A stretch of DNA of 64,000 nucleotides, taken from Mycolicibacterium hodleri. Its GTDB lineage: Bacteria; Actinomycetota; Actinomycetes; Mycobacteriales; Mycobacteriaceae. This document shows positions 1 through 8,371 of this stretch, piece by piece. The stretch's first letter is position 1; every line of letters begins with the position of its first letter. The notes under the pieces are model-generated. The model ran no database searches and was not told where the DNA came from. It saw only the letters and a list, made by a program, of their open reading frames with translations. The stretch lies in contig NZ_JACKTL010000053.1 in the NCBI RefSeq assembly GCF_025822245.1, positions 157,003 to 221,002 of the forward strand, read 5' to 3'. A program made the translations under genes and the position numbers.

Positions 1-216
1 GCCCATCAGCTGCTGCACCGCGCCGGGCAACGCAAACTCATCGGCGGCCAGGAAGACCAACTCATCGACATCGCCCTGGAAATCAAACGCGAACAGGACG
101 CCGCCCAGCTGCTGCACCGCGCCGGGCAACGCAAACTCATCGGCGGCCAGGAAGACCAACTCATCGACATCGCCCTGGAAATCAAACGCGAACAGGACGC
201 CGCCCCCACCGCGTAG
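1..216 (+). CDS. C-terminal fragment of a protein with a perfect 33-residue tandem repeat
   Basis: Only the last 71 codons are in the window; reading frame 1 is open from the first base to a TAG at 214-216. The visible part is hydrophilic, charged and probably helical. It consists almost entirely of two identical 33-residue units, each beginning [11 protein letters not shown] and ending EIKREQDAA, then PTA and the stop. I do not recognise the family. The frame has no interruption and the repeat length is a multiple of three, so the duplication extends the protein without breaking it. The upstream part, which would identify the gene, lies outside the window. Confidence 0.55.
   Translation, partial: AHQLLHRAGQRKLIGGQEDQLIDIALEIKREQDAAQLLHRAGQRKLIGGQEDQLIDIALEIKREQDAAPTA
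7..204 (+). repeat. Two perfect 99-bp tandem copies inside the partial CDS
   Basis: Bases 7-105 and 106-204 are identical copies of a 99-bp unit (33 codons). Perfect nucleotide identity points to a recent duplication or an actively varying repeat. More copies could lie upstream of the window edge, because the bases before position 7 are too few to tell. Confidence 0.9.
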
Positions 217-253
217 CAAGGGGGAGACGCCGTTACCTCGGCGACTCGTCGAG

Positions 254-721
254 CTACATCAACGACAGTGTGAAGGGATAGGAATACGTGCCGCCCGGGG
301 CTCCGTCGCATCCGGTAGTGAACGACGATTCCATCGTGCCCTGCAGCGTCGTCGCATCCCACGAATAGACGTCGCGGGTGGGTACGACCGGGCCGTAATA
401 AACGTTGCCGCAACGCAGCCCGTCGGGGACGTCGACGACGAGCGTGTAGCGGCCGTCGACCAGCGGTGCCTCACCCGTGTAGGGAAATGCCTTCGCGACC
501 GGCATGGGTATCGCAGTGACGCTCCGGCACTCGGACGTGGTTTCACAGCGCGAGATGGCCCATATCCAGGTGTGGAAGTCGTACCGCCCGGTGATGTCCA
601 GTGCATAGTTGCCGGCGTTCATGACCGCGCCCGCGGGTGGCGCAAGCATCGTCACGGCCGTCGCCAGTGCACAGAACACCACGAGGCTGATACCCGTCTT
701 GCCCAGGCTCGGGAACTTCAC
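254..721 (-). CDS. Secreted hypothetical protein, 155 aa
   Basis: A GTG start at 721 gives an N-terminus with a short basic stretch (KFPSLGKTG), a hydrophobic core and an alanine-rich APPAGA cleavage region, so it is a Sec signal peptide. Longer in-frame starts exist upstream but would place the signal peptide internally. The mature part is about 125 residues, has several cysteines that could form disulfides (CETTSEC, LRCGN, TGCDG), and ends SYPFTLSLM. It resembles small exported mycobacterial proteins of unknown function. It lies downstream of the P450 on the same strand with a gap of about 100 bp, so co-transcription is possible. No enzymatic motif is visible. Confidence 0.65.
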   Translation of the reverse strand: MKFPSLGKTGISLVVFCALATAVTMLAPPAGAVMNAGNYALDITGRYDFHTWIWAISRCETTSECRSVTAIPMPVAKAFPYTGEAPLVDGRYTLVVDVPDGLRCGNVYYGPVVPTRDVYSWDATTLQGTMESSFTTGCDGAPGGTYSYPFTLSLM

Positions 722-818
722 AATGACTGAAGGTACGCCGAAGCGACCTGTGACCAGCCCGTTGTCTCGCTGAGTGGCATACGGTGCGGCGGACCGGGCC
801 CACGACGATGGGAGTCCG

Positions 819-2126
819 TCAGACCGTGGGCGGAGTGCCGACCATCTGGCGATGACCCAGTTGACTTGGCAGATGCGCGAATCCGCGTAGGTTGACGAGT
901 CCGCGGTGTTCGACGTCCGTGGTGACCCGAACGTCGGGGAACGTGTCGAACAGAGCACGAAGCGCGGAACGGCCTTCGATCCGGGCCAGCGGTGCGCCCA
1001 GGCAGACGTGGATGCCGGAGGCGAAGGCGAGATGGTCACGGGCGTTGGACCGGGTGACGTCGACGCGGTCGGGGTCGGGGAAGACCGCCGGGTCTCGATT
1101 GGCGCCCCCGAGCAACAGCGTGATCGTGTCGCCCGCGCGAATGTCGGCGCCCGCGAGTGTGACGTCGCAGATGGCCGTGCGAGCCGTCATCTGGACGGGG
1201 CTGTCGAAGCGCAGGAGTTCCTCGATCGCGTTGGGCCACAACGATGGGTCGTCGTGCAACGCGGCGAGTTGATCGGGGTGGCGCAGCAGTGCGACGATGC
1301 CATTGCCGATGAGGTTGACAGTGGTCTCGAACCCGGCGCCGACGAGAAGGATTGCGTTGGAGGTGAACTCGCGAGCCGTCAGTTCGCCGGCGAGTCTGCT
1401 GAAGGGGCCCCCGGCGGTTGACCCGGCCCGTAGGGCGGCGAAGTGGTCACGCAGCACCGCGTCGGCGTCGCGCAACGCGTCGATGGCCTCGCGGTAGGTC
1501 CGCCAGCCGATCCCGACGTCGAGCAGTGGGGCCGCATGGTGACCCCAGTGCAACATCCGGGGCATGACCTCGGCCGGTAGTCCAAGCAATTCGGTGATGA
1601 TTTCGAGAGTTAAACGCGTGGCGAAGTCGTCGATCAGATCGGGCTGGGGGAGACCAGCGATTCGATCGATCAGCGCGTCGGTCACCTCGGTGACGCGGGT
1701 GTCGAGCTGGGCGATCGCGCGTGGAGTGAAGCTGTGTGCGACCAGCTTGCGGTATCGCGTGTGATCGGGCGGGTCGACGGCGACCATGGCCGGAGGCTCG
1801 ATTGGGTTGGCCACGGCGGGGTCGGTCCGCTCGACCAGTGCACGCAGTGGCCGCGGAAGGCTGACTGCCGAGGACGGCGTAACCTTGAACCTGTTGTCGC
1901 GCAGGATCTCCCGAGTAATTCCGTAGTCGACCGTGACCCAGGTCGACTTGGTCCGCACCAGCGGTCCCCTAGCTCGGATGGACTCCATCATCGGATAGGG
2001 ATCGTGACCGTTGGTCCGTCCGACGAGCAGCGCCGACAACGGATCGCCCCCGCGGGCACTCGTGGTCAGGTAGGCCCGCGGCGCGCCGTGCATCGCCAAC
2101 CACCTGGCATACAGTCCGATCCTCAT
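819..2126 (-). CDS. Cytochrome P450
   Basis: A 435-residue bacterial class I P450, a soluble haem monooxygenase needing a ferredoxin and reductase. The haem-ligand loop FASGIHVCLG has Cys375. The I-helix oxygen-activation motif is GAGFETT (263-269) and the K-helix ExxR is EELLR (E303/R306). Length and lack of a membrane anchor are normal for mycobacterial CYPs. No ferredoxin gene is adjacent, so redox partners must come from elsewhere. It is divergent from a TetR regulator across a 113-bp region with an inverted repeat, so local repression is likely. The substrate cannot be read from sequence, and the CYP family number would need alignment. Confidence 0.93.
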   Translation of the reverse strand: MRIGLYARWLAMHGAPRAYLTTSARGGDPLSALLVGRTNGHDPYPMMESIRARGPLVRTKSTWVTVDYGITREILRDNRFKVTPSSAVSLPRPLRALVERTDPAVANPIEPPAMVAVDPPDHTRYRKLVAHSFTPRAIAQLDTRVTEVTDALIDRIAGLPQPDLIDDFATRLTLEIITELLGLPAEVMPRMLHWGHHAAPLLDVGIGWRTYREAIDALRDADAVLRDHFAALRAGSTAGGPFSRLAGELTAREFTSNAILLVGAGFETTVNLIGNGIVALLRHPDQLAALHDDPSLWPNAIEELLRFDSPVQMTARTAICDVTLAGADIRAGDTITLLLGGANRDPAVFPDPDRVDVTRSNARDHLAFASGIHVCLGAPLARIEGRSALRALFDTFPDVRVTTDVEHRGLVNLRGFAHLPSQLGHRQMVGTPPTV

Positions 2127-2159
2127 GGCAATCCTCTCGACTCACGATCTGCATGGCGA

Positions 2160-2186
2160 TGAGACAAATATACGCAAAACGTCTCA
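2160..2186. promoter_or_regulatory. Candidate TetR operator between the P450 and its regulator
   Basis: TGAGAC at 2160-2165 and GTCTCA at 2181-2186 form a perfect inverted repeat with a 15-bp AT-rich spacer, in the short region between the divergent P450 (start 2126) and TetR (start 2240) genes. A TACACT box at 2205-2210 could be the -10 of the TetR gene. The position suits a regulator controlling both genes; binding is inferred. Confidence 0.45.
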
Positions 2187-2239
2187 CAGTCTCGACCACG
2201 ACGCTACACTGACACGACCGAAGCGCAAGGAGTGAGTTG

Positions 2240-2914
2240 GTGAACGGAAGCCGCACCGAGGAGTTCATGCAGTATCTGAGCGCGCTCGACGCGGATGCGA
2301 TCGCTCACCTCGAGCAGCCCGACGATCTCACCGCCCGGATCCTCGACGCCACCCGTGAACAGGCCATGGAGGTCGGGTTCCGGCGGATCACCATGGACGA
2401 CGTGGCTCGGCGCAGTGGGTTGGGCCGCGCCACGCTGTATCGGCGCTTCCCCAACAAGGCGGCACTGATCGACGCCCTGGTGTTGACCGAGGCCCGGCGG
2501 TACCTCGCCGGCGACGCGGAGGCCTGGGCGCGGGGCACCACCCTCGAAGATCGGATGTTCCGCTCCACCATGTTCGGGGTGACGTTCCTTCGAGACAACG
2601 AACTGTTGCACAAGTTGATGCGCACCGAACCAGATGCGCTGCTGCGCAGCCTCACGGTCGACGCCGGGCCCATTCTCGATTTCGCCGCCGAACAGACGGT
2701 GACCCTACTTCGGACCGCGCTTCACGGAGACTCCCACATCTCCGCTGCACAGCAGCGCCACCTGCGGACCGTGGCCGAACTGCAGACCCGGCTGACCTTG
2801 TCGTTCATCGTCACTCCGCACACCTCCATCGAGCTGACCACCCCCGCCGAAGTCCGCGCCTACGTGCGCCAATACCTTCTGCCGATGATCACTACGCCCC
2901 CGGCACGGGGCTGA
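2240..2914 (+). CDS. TetR/AcrR family transcriptional regulator
   Basis: About 224 residues with an N-terminal TetR helix-turn-helix: TMDDVARRSGLGRATLYRRF, then PNKAALIDAL, around residues 45-75. The C-terminal part is a helical ligand-binding domain. The GTG at 2240 was chosen because AAGGAG lies about 7 bases upstream; a TTG immediately before it is also in frame. The unusually long N-terminal arm before the HTH (about 35 residues, rich in acidic residues) is a visible peculiarity. It is divergent from the P450 gene and probably represses it. The ligand is unknown. Confidence 0.88.
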   Translation: MNGSRTEEFMQYLSALDADAIAHLEQPDDLTARILDATREQAMEVGFRRITMDDVARRSGLGRATLYRRFPNKAALIDALVLTEARRYLAGDAEAWARGTTLEDRMFRSTMFGVTFLRDNELLHKLMRTEPDALLRSLTVDAGPILDFAAEQTVTLLRTALHGDSHISAAQQRHLRTVAELQTRLTLSFIVTPHTSIELTTPAEVRAYVRQYLLPMITTPPARG

Positions 2915-2990
2915 CGCCAACCGCGATCGCCGGCTCGGTGGTCGACCGCACAGGTGTGTGACCTTCAGCGGGCCGAGGTGATGCGGACGG

Positions 2991-3548
2991 TCACAGGCTC
3001 TCGAGGAAGGCCTCCGCCGCGTCGTGAACCCGGTCGTGCTCGCCGGTGGCCAGCAGGTCGAGCAGAAGACCTCGAATCGTGGCGATCACCAGGGTCGCCC
3101 TCCGCGCGGCTGTCACCGGGTCGACGTCGGGGCCTTGTGCCGTGCACAGTGAGCCGATCCAGTCCGACACCACCTGGTCGAGAAAGTCCGAGAATTGTCG
3201 TGGTGCTTGCAGAGCGCGCCCGTACACCGCGAAGAAGAGCCGAAACTCCTGCGCTCGCTGCGGGGCAGAAGTCCACTCCCAGGTCGAACGAGCCGCTGCC
3301 GCCAGGTCGGCGGGACCCACGAGCATGTCACTGGTAGCCGCGACGAGGCGCTCCCGCAGGCGTTGCAGGACCGCCTGAAACATCTGCTCCTTCGTGCCGA
3401 AGTGATGCACGAGTGTGTTGGAGGTGACCCCGACTGCGGCAGCGACGGGGCGCCAGGTCAACTCCGAGAACCCCTGCGCGACCGCGTAGTCGGTGATGGC
3501 GTCGAGCAGCTCGGCCCGTCGCCGATGGTCTACCGGTCGTCCGGCCAT
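2991..3548 (-). CDS. TetR/AcrR family transcriptional regulator
   Basis: 185 residues. It starts MAGRPVDHRRRAELLDAI and has a TetR HTH (WRPVAAAVGVTSNTLVHHFG, then TKEQMF, residues about 30-55). The C-terminal region is helical, as in ligand-binding domains of this family. It is transcribed away from the alcohol dehydrogenase operon, and the shared 113-bp region holds a promoter with an imperfect palindrome between its -35 and -10 boxes. The simplest reading is a repressor of itself and of the adjacent catabolic operon. The effector is unknown, possibly a substrate of that operon. Confidence 0.88.
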   Translation of the reverse strand: MAGRPVDHRRRAELLDAITDYAVAQGFSELTWRPVAAAVGVTSNTLVHHFGTKEQMFQAVLQRLRERLVAATSDMLVGPADLAAAARSTWEWTSAPQRAQEFRLFFAVYGRALQAPRQFSDFLDQVVSDWIGSLCTAQGPDVDPVTAARRATLVIATIRGLLLDLLATGEHDRVHDAAEAFLESL

Positions 3549-3567
3549 CGAGTGCCTCCTGGCGTGG

Positions 3568-3596
3568 TTGTGGCATTACTTGTACGAGTGTATAAC
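3568..3596 (+). promoter_or_regulatory. Promoter of the dehydrogenase operon with embedded operator
   Basis: TTGTGG (3568-3573), a 17-bp spacer and TATAAC (3591-3596) form a good sigma-70 type promoter reading towards the dehydrogenase gene. An imperfect inverted repeat, TTGTAC-gagt-GTATAA (3580-3595), fills the spacer and enters the -10 box. A TetR dimer there would block RNA polymerase directly. Confidence 0.5.
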
Positions 3597-3661
3597 TAAT
3601 AGGGTGGCATGGCCCGCCTCCGTCGCGGTGGTTCGGCCACACCATCATGAAGGAGACGACC

Positions 3662-4657
3662 ATGGCCCAAGTTGTAGTGTTCGACGAGTTCGGCAGCGCC
3701 GATGTCCTCTCGATCGTCGACGAGCCGATCAGTGAGCCGGACGCGGCCGAATTGCGGGTCAAGATCCAGGCTTTCGGGGTCAACCGTCTCGACCAGATGA
3801 TGCGCGCAGGGGAGTATCCCGCGCCGATCCGACTACCGCGTGCCCATTTGGGCGTTGAGGGCACCGGTACCGTCGACGCACTCGGTCCGGGCGTCGAGGG
3901 CTTCTCCATCGGAGACGACGTCATCATCACCGCGGTGCCCGACGCCGACATTCGCGGGACCTACGCCGAATACGTGAACGTTCCGGCCGACCGAGTCATC
4001 GCGCGGCCCAACGGCCTCGACGCAGTTGGCGCCGCGGCGCTCTGGGTGTCTTACTCCACCGCCTACGGCGCCCTCGTCGAGAAGGCCATGATGCGGCCCG
4101 GTGACCATGTCCTGATCACCGCCGCCTCGAGCGGCCTGGGCCTGGCGGCCATTCAAATCGCCAACCAGGTCGGCGCCATTCCGCTGGCCGTCACGCGCAG
4201 CCCCGAGAAGACCGACCTACTGCTGCGCGCGGGCGCGGCCGCCGTGTTCGGCGCCGACGCCACGGATGTCGCCCAGGCTGCCAGAAGTCATACCGGCGGC
4301 GCGGGCGTCGACGTCGTCGTCGACTCGGTGATGGGCCCCGGGCTCGCTCAGTTGGCCACCGCGGCGAAGACGGGAGGAACTCTCGTCACGGTGGGGTGGT
4401 TGGATCCACGACCGGCGTCCTTTCCGATGAATCCCCTCACGATCCACCGGTACGCGAGCTTTGAGCACACACTCGATCCTGCCGCCGTTAGGCGGATCGC
4501 CGCATTCCTGAACGCTGGGCTGCGCACGGGAGCGCTTCGGCCCACCGTCGACCGAGTGTTCCCGTTCGCCGACATCGCCGATGCGCACCGCTACCTCGAG
4601 CGGGGGCAGCAGATGGGCAAGGTCGTCGTCGCACATCCCTCGGCGTCGGCAGCATGA
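3662..4657 (+). CDS. Zinc-independent alcohol dehydrogenase / quinone oxidoreductase family (MDR)
   Basis: 331 residues of the medium-chain dehydrogenase/reductase superfamily. The N-terminal GroES-like domain contains GVNRLDQMMRAGEYP and GVEGTGTVDALG. The Rossmann domain carries the NADPH-binding run VLITAASSGLGLAAIQIA, and AGVDVVVDSVMG follows. The structural-zinc cysteine cluster of true ADHs is absent, so a quinone oxidoreductase/enoyl reductase-like NADPH enzyme is more likely. ATG at 3662 was chosen because GAAGGAGA lies just upstream. Its stop overlaps the start of the next gene (ATGA), so the two are translationally coupled in a catabolic operon with the amidohydrolase. Confidence 0.88.
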   Translation: MAQVVVFDEFGSADVLSIVDEPISEPDAAELRVKIQAFGVNRLDQMMRAGEYPAPIRLPRAHLGVEGTGTVDALGPGVEGFSIGDDVIITAVPDADIRGTYAEYVNVPADRVIARPNGLDAVGAAALWVSYSTAYGALVEKAMMRPGDHVLITAASSGLGLAAIQIANQVGAIPLAVTRSPEKTDLLLRAGAAAVFGADATDVAQAARSHTGGAGVDVVVDSVMGPGLAQLATAAKTGGTLVTVGWLDPRPASFPMNPLTIHRYASFEHTLDPAAVRRIAAFLNAGLRTGALRPTVDRVFPFADIADAHRYLERGQQMGKVVVAHPSASAA

Positions 4658-5637
4658 ACGTCGTCGGCCTCGAGGAGCACATCGCCACCGCCGACCTGTT
4701 CGCGGCGTGGCGACGGTTCGGCCCCAACGACGTGGCGATGCAGATGACCGAGCGAGCCGCACAGCCGCTGATGGACCTGGGTGAGGGCCGGTTGCGGGCG
4801 ATGGACGAAGCGGGCGTCGACACTGCAGTGCTGTCCGTCACCACACCGGGACTGCAGCAGCTGCCGGCATCCGAGGCCCTCGCCCTACAGGCCCCCACCA
4901 ACGACGTCATCGCCGACGCGGTGCACCGACACCCCGGCCGCTTTCACGGCTTCGCGACGTTGGCCACCTCGTCGCCGGATGCGGCAGCGCGCGAACTCGA
5001 ACGTTGCATCGTCGACCTCGGGTTGCACGGGACCATGCTTCACAGTTTGGCCGGCGACGACTTCCTGGACGCGCCGCGGTACCGCGAGATCTTCGAAGCG
5101 GCCCACCATTACCAAGTGCCGATCTACCTGCACCCCAGCTCGCCGCCCGCCACGATCGGTGCAACGTATTACGGAGGCCTTGGCGACGCCGTCGGGGGAA
5201 TGCTGGGAACCGGCGCACCTGGTTGGCACTACCAGACCGGTGTCGCTCTGTTGCGCCTCATCCTGTCCGGACTATTCGACCGTCTTCCCAATCTTCAGGT
5301 CATCGTGGGGCATTGGGGAGAAATGGTCCTCTTCTATCTCGACCGCATTGCCGTGCTCGACGGGTTCTCCAGGCTGGATCGCCCGCTGGAGGACTATTTC
5401 CGCACCAACGTGTTCGTCACTCCGGGCGGCATCGCGAGCCACCGATATCTTCGCTGGGCCGTCGACGTCGTCGGCGTCGACCGCATCATGCACGCGTCCG
5501 ACTATCCGTTCAACAGCGCACGGGACTTCGCGGCGCGCGACTTCCTCACCACGGCGCCGCTCAGTGGCGAGGATCAACGGAAGGTCGCATCCGAGAACTG
5601 GAACTCCGTCCTCCAGCAGATTCGTCGCGTGCACTGA
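4654..5637 (+). CDS. Amidohydrolase family protein (amidohydrolase_2 / ACMSD-like TIM barrel)
   Basis: 327 residues. Candidate metal and catalytic residues appear in family order: an N-terminal EEH in place of the usual HxH, IYLHPSSPP on a middle strand, VVGHWGEM, and HASDYPF for the catalytic Asp. This group includes decarboxylases and hydrolases of aromatic or cyclic carboxylic acids such as ACMSD and gamma-resorcylate decarboxylase. It overlaps the upstream dehydrogenase by 4 bases, so both probably work on one substrate or on successive steps. DoxX follows 48 bp downstream. The reaction cannot be fixed from sequence; decarboxylation or hydrolysis of an acyl or aromatic acid is the best guess. 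Confidence 0.87.
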   Translation: MNVVGLEEHIATADLFAAWRRFGPNDVAMQMTERAAQPLMDLGEGRLRAMDEAGVDTAVLSVTTPGLQQLPASEALALQAPTNDVIADAVHRHPGRFHGFATLATSSPDAAARELERCIVDLGLHGTMLHSLAGDDFLDAPRYREIFEAAHHYQVPIYLHPSSPPATIGATYYGGLGDAVGGMLGTGAPGWHYQTGVALLRLILSGLFDRLPNLQVIVGHWGEMVLFYLDRIAVLDGFSRLDRPLEDYFRTNVFVTPGGIASHRYLRWAVDVVGVDRIMHASDYPFNSARDFAARDFLTTAPLSGEDQRKVASENWNSVLQQIRRVH

Positions 5638-5685
5638 ACCCGTTGCGCAACAGGGCATTCACCGCCACTCATTCAAGGAGTCTTC

Positions 5686-6033
5686 ATGCATGTCGCCGCT
5701 CTCATCCTGTCCGTCGTGCTCGGCCTGGCGATGCTGGCATCCGGGGTGATGAAGCTCATCCGCGCACCGAGAATCGTCAGCATGATGGCAGCGGTTCACG
5801 TCACGCCCCCTCAGCTCACCGCCCTCGGGGCGCTGCAAGTCGCCTCGACGATCGGTCTCGTCGCCGGCATCTGGTTCCCACCACTGGCAATCGCCGCTGC
5901 GATCGGGTTGGTCCTCTACTTCACCGGCGCCATCGTCGCCCACGTCCGTGCCGGCGATCCCGCCATGCAAGGGGCGGTCGCGTTTCTGCTTCTCGCCGGC
6001 GCCACGACCGTCACGCTCGTTCTCGACTACTAG
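5686..6033 (+). CDS. DoxX family membrane protein
   Basis: 115 residues with four predicted membrane helices: residues about 2-20, 45-65, 70-90 and 95-113. The first helix ends with the typical DoxX pattern LASGVMKL. The family is found with quinone- or thiosulfate-linked oxidoreductases; a direct role here is unproven. It is preceded by AAGGAG and sits 48 bp after the amidohydrolase, so it is probably the third gene of that operon. Its last 4 bases overlap the 3' end of the convergent esterase gene. Confidence 0.82.
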   Translation: MHVAALILSVVLGLAMLASGVMKLIRAPRIVSMMAAVHVTPPQLTALGALQVASTIGLVAGIWFPPLAIAAAIGLVLYFTGAIVAHVRAGDPAMQGAVAFLLLAGATTVTLVLDY

Positions 6034-6926
6034 GACGCCAGGTGGTTGCGGATGAACGCCCCGGCGTTGGACAACGCCGTGCGCGCTTCGTCGAGGATGC
6101 CGGCAAACCCCTGGAAGACGTGCGGCACACCGGCTGTGATCTCGAGGGTGACGGTGAGGTCCGCGGCGGCAGCGTACGTGGCGAGTCGTGTCGCGTCGTC
6201 GAGGAGGACTTTGTGCGACCCGGCTTGAATCAGCAGCGGGGGGAGGCCGTGGAGGTCGGCGAACAGCGGGCTGATCAGGGGCGCTTTGCGGTCATGTGTT
6301 CCGACGTAGTCGTCGGCGCGCCGTCGCAGGGCCGCTGCACTCAGAACGGGATCGGCGGCGGCCTTGTTCGTCATGCTGACCGCGCTGAGCGTGACGTCGA
6401 CCCACGGCGACATCAGCACCGCCGCACGGGGCAACGGCAGGCCGGCGTCCCTGGCTGCGATCAAGGTGGCCAAAGCCAGTCCGGCCCCGGCCGATTCACC
6501 GGCGATCGCGACGCGCGACGCCGGTTGGCCCTCTGCGAGCAGCCCGCGATATGCGGCGAGTGCGTCGTCGACTGCTGCGGGGTGAGGATGTTCGGGGGCG
6601 AGTCGGTAGTCCACCGAGGTAGCTCGCGCCCGTGCGTGGCGGCCGAGGTCCGAGGCCAGCCCGAGCGACGTCGACGCCGATCCCAATGCGTAACCACCGC
6701 CGTGTAAATAGACGATGACGTCGTCGGTGGTGGAGACCGAGGCTACGTCGACGTCGACGACGGGGATGCCGCCGAGGACACGGTGGGTGACCGCGACGTC
6801 GTCGGGCAGTGGCTGTGCGCCGGCCATGGCCTCGAAGAGGGGGCGTTGGACGGCGACGTCCCCGCCGATGTCCAGTGGCCCATCCCGTAGCAATTGGTCC
6901 AACGCGTCGCGCTGTTGCCGGCTCAT
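6030..6926 (-). CDS. Alpha/beta hydrolase, hormone-sensitive lipase (family IV) type
   Basis: 298 residues. The oxyanion-hole motif YLHGGGYALGS and nucleophile elbow GESAG identify a family IV esterase. DYRLAPEHPHPA after the oxyanion region is also diagnostic. The catalytic Asp is probably in SHKVLLDDA and the His in GVPHVFQGF. There is no signal peptide, so the enzyme is cytosolic. It is related to the mycobacterial LipH/LipN/LipW type and probably hydrolyses short or medium acyl esters. It converges on DoxX and is divergent from the ene-reductase operon over a 365-bp region, which may join it to that regulon. Confidence 0.9.
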   Translation of the reverse strand: MSRQQRDALDQLLRDGPLDIGGDVAVQRPLFEAMAGAQPLPDDVAVTHRVLGGIPVVDVDVASVSTTDDVIVYLHGGGYALGSASTSLGLASDLGRHARARATSVDYRLAPEHPHPAAVDDALAAYRGLLAEGQPASRVAIAGESAGAGLALATLIAARDAGLPLPRAAVLMSPWVDVTLSAVSMTNKAAADPVLSAAALRRRADDYVGTHDRKAPLISPLFADLHGLPPLLIQAGSHKVLLDDATRLATYAAAADLTVTLEITAGVPHVFQGFAGILDEARTALSNAGAFIRNHLAS

Positions 6927-7291
6927 CCCTGCGACCGTCCCACTGCAGACACGCGTGCCGCCTTCCCGGTTATCCGGACGAATGTGTCCGCTTCAGTCTA
7001 AGCCGGTTTTCGCGGCCGTGGCAGTGCGTCGACGACGCACTGTGTGCGAGCGACGTCCGCGGCGCCTGGACGGGTGTTCCAAGATTGCTGTGTGGCAATG
7101 GTTCTGATGACGATTCCGCCGCGTCGACCTCGGGGGCCGAGGCCCGCTGGTGTGGGTGTGGTCTGCCGTGGCGACCGCTTGACGAAATGGCTCAGGGGAG
7201 GGATGCTCAGCTTAATCGGAATAAATCGTCCGTATATGTGTCGCTGCACGCGCACCACTCGACCACCGAGCGGCCTCGAGAGGAGTGAGAC
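6927..7291. other. Divergent intergenic region, esterase / ene-reductase
   Basis: 365 bp without a convincing gene; small open frames here have no ribosome site or family signal. The part near the ene-reductase is relatively AT-rich. It holds CGGA-N8-TCCG (7218-7233) and a TATATG box (7233-7238) that may belong to the operon promoter. GGAG just before the ATG at 7292 is the ribosome site. Confidence 0.4.
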
Positions 7292-8371
7292 ATGACCGAC
7301 ATGTGGGATCCGATCACGATCGGGCGCATGCGGCTTCCGCAGCGAATCACCATGTCGCCCATGACCAGAAGCCGCGCCCTCGACGACGGCACGCCGGCAC
7401 CGATGGCCGTCGAGTACTACGCGCAACGCGCCGCATTCGGCCTGCTGATCACCGAGGGGACGCAGCCATCGGCTGACGGCCAGGGCTATCTGAACACGCC
7501 GGGGATCTACACCCCGGAGCACGTCCGGGGGTGGCGCGCGATTGCCGACGCACTGCATGCCCGTGGCGCACACCTCGTCATTCAGTTGATGCACGTCGGA
7601 CGCATGGCCCATCCCGACAACACCCCACATCACCGCGTACCGGTGGCGCCGTCGGCGATCGCCCCCGGCGTGGACATGTTCACGCCTACCGGCAAGCAGC
7701 CGGCCCCGACGCCTCGCGCGCTGACCGTCGACGACATCGCTTCGACCGTCGAGGACTTCGCCCACGCCGCTGAGATGGCGATCGGAGCCGGTGCGGACGC
7801 CGTGGAGATTCACGGCGCGAATGGCTATCTGCTGCACCAGTTTCTGGCACCGAATGCCAATCACCGCACCGATGCCTACGGTGGCTCCATCGAGAACCGG
7901 TCGCGGCTCACCCTGGAGGTCGCCGCGGCGGTGAGCGCCCGCATCGGCGCCGACCGCGTCGGCATCCGGCTCTCCCCGGGTGCCCCACTGGGTGGGCTGG
8001 ACGAGGGCCCCGAGACCCACGAGTCGTACCGGTACCTGGTCGCCGAACTCGCCAAGCTCGACTTGGCGTTCCTCGACGTGTACTCCTTCGACGATCACGG
8101 GCTGCTCGCCGACCTCCGCGCACTCTGGCCCAACCCGCTGCTGCTGATCAGGGATGGCCGGACTCTCGACGCACTCGGTGACGACGTGGCGGCCGGCCTC
8201 GCCGACGTCGCGCCGGTAGCCAAGTGGGCGTTGGCCAATCCCGATTTTCTGGACCGATTGCGGGCCGGCGCGCCGCTCAACGATCCCGACCCCGCGACCT
8301 TCTACACCGGCGGGGAGCACGGTTACACCGACTACCCGGCGTTGACCGACGTCGACGAGGAGGCGTCATGA
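7292..8371 (+). CDS. Alkene reductase, old yellow enzyme family (FMN)
   Basis: 359 residues forming an FMN TIM barrel. The N-terminus MWDPITIGRMRLPQRI and the run MSPMTRSRA (flavin-proximal) are typical. IQLMHVGRMAHP precedes the substrate-binding pair in EIHGANGYLLHQF, followed by NHRTDAYGGSIENR. These are NAD(P)H-dependent ene-reductases acting on alpha,beta-unsaturated carbonyls, nitroesters or quinones. The gene opens a three-gene operon: its stop overlaps the start of an F420-type oxidoreductase (ATGA), whose own end overlaps an FAD oxidase. Confidence 0.93.
   Translation: MTDMWDPITIGRMRLPQRITMSPMTRSRALDDGTPAPMAVEYYAQRAAFGLLITEGTQPSADGQGYLNTPGIYTPEHVRGWRAIADALHARGAHLVIQLMHVGRMAHPDNTPHHRVPVAPSAIAPGVDMFTPTGKQPAPTPRALTVDDIASTVEDFAHAAEMAIGAGADAVEIHGANGYLLHQFLAPNANHRTDAYGGSIENRSRLTLEVAAAVSARIGADRVGIRLSPGAPLGGLDEGPETHESYRYLVAELAKLDLAFLDVYSFDDHGLLADLRALWPNPLLLIRDGRTLDALGDDVAAGLADVAPVAKWALANPDFLDRLRAGAPLNDPDPATFYTGGEHGYTDYPALTDVDEEAS

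Noticed and set aside
7044-7291. Small open frame between the esterase and the ene-reductase
   Set aside because: No ribosome site, no recognisable domain, and it runs through the promoter region.
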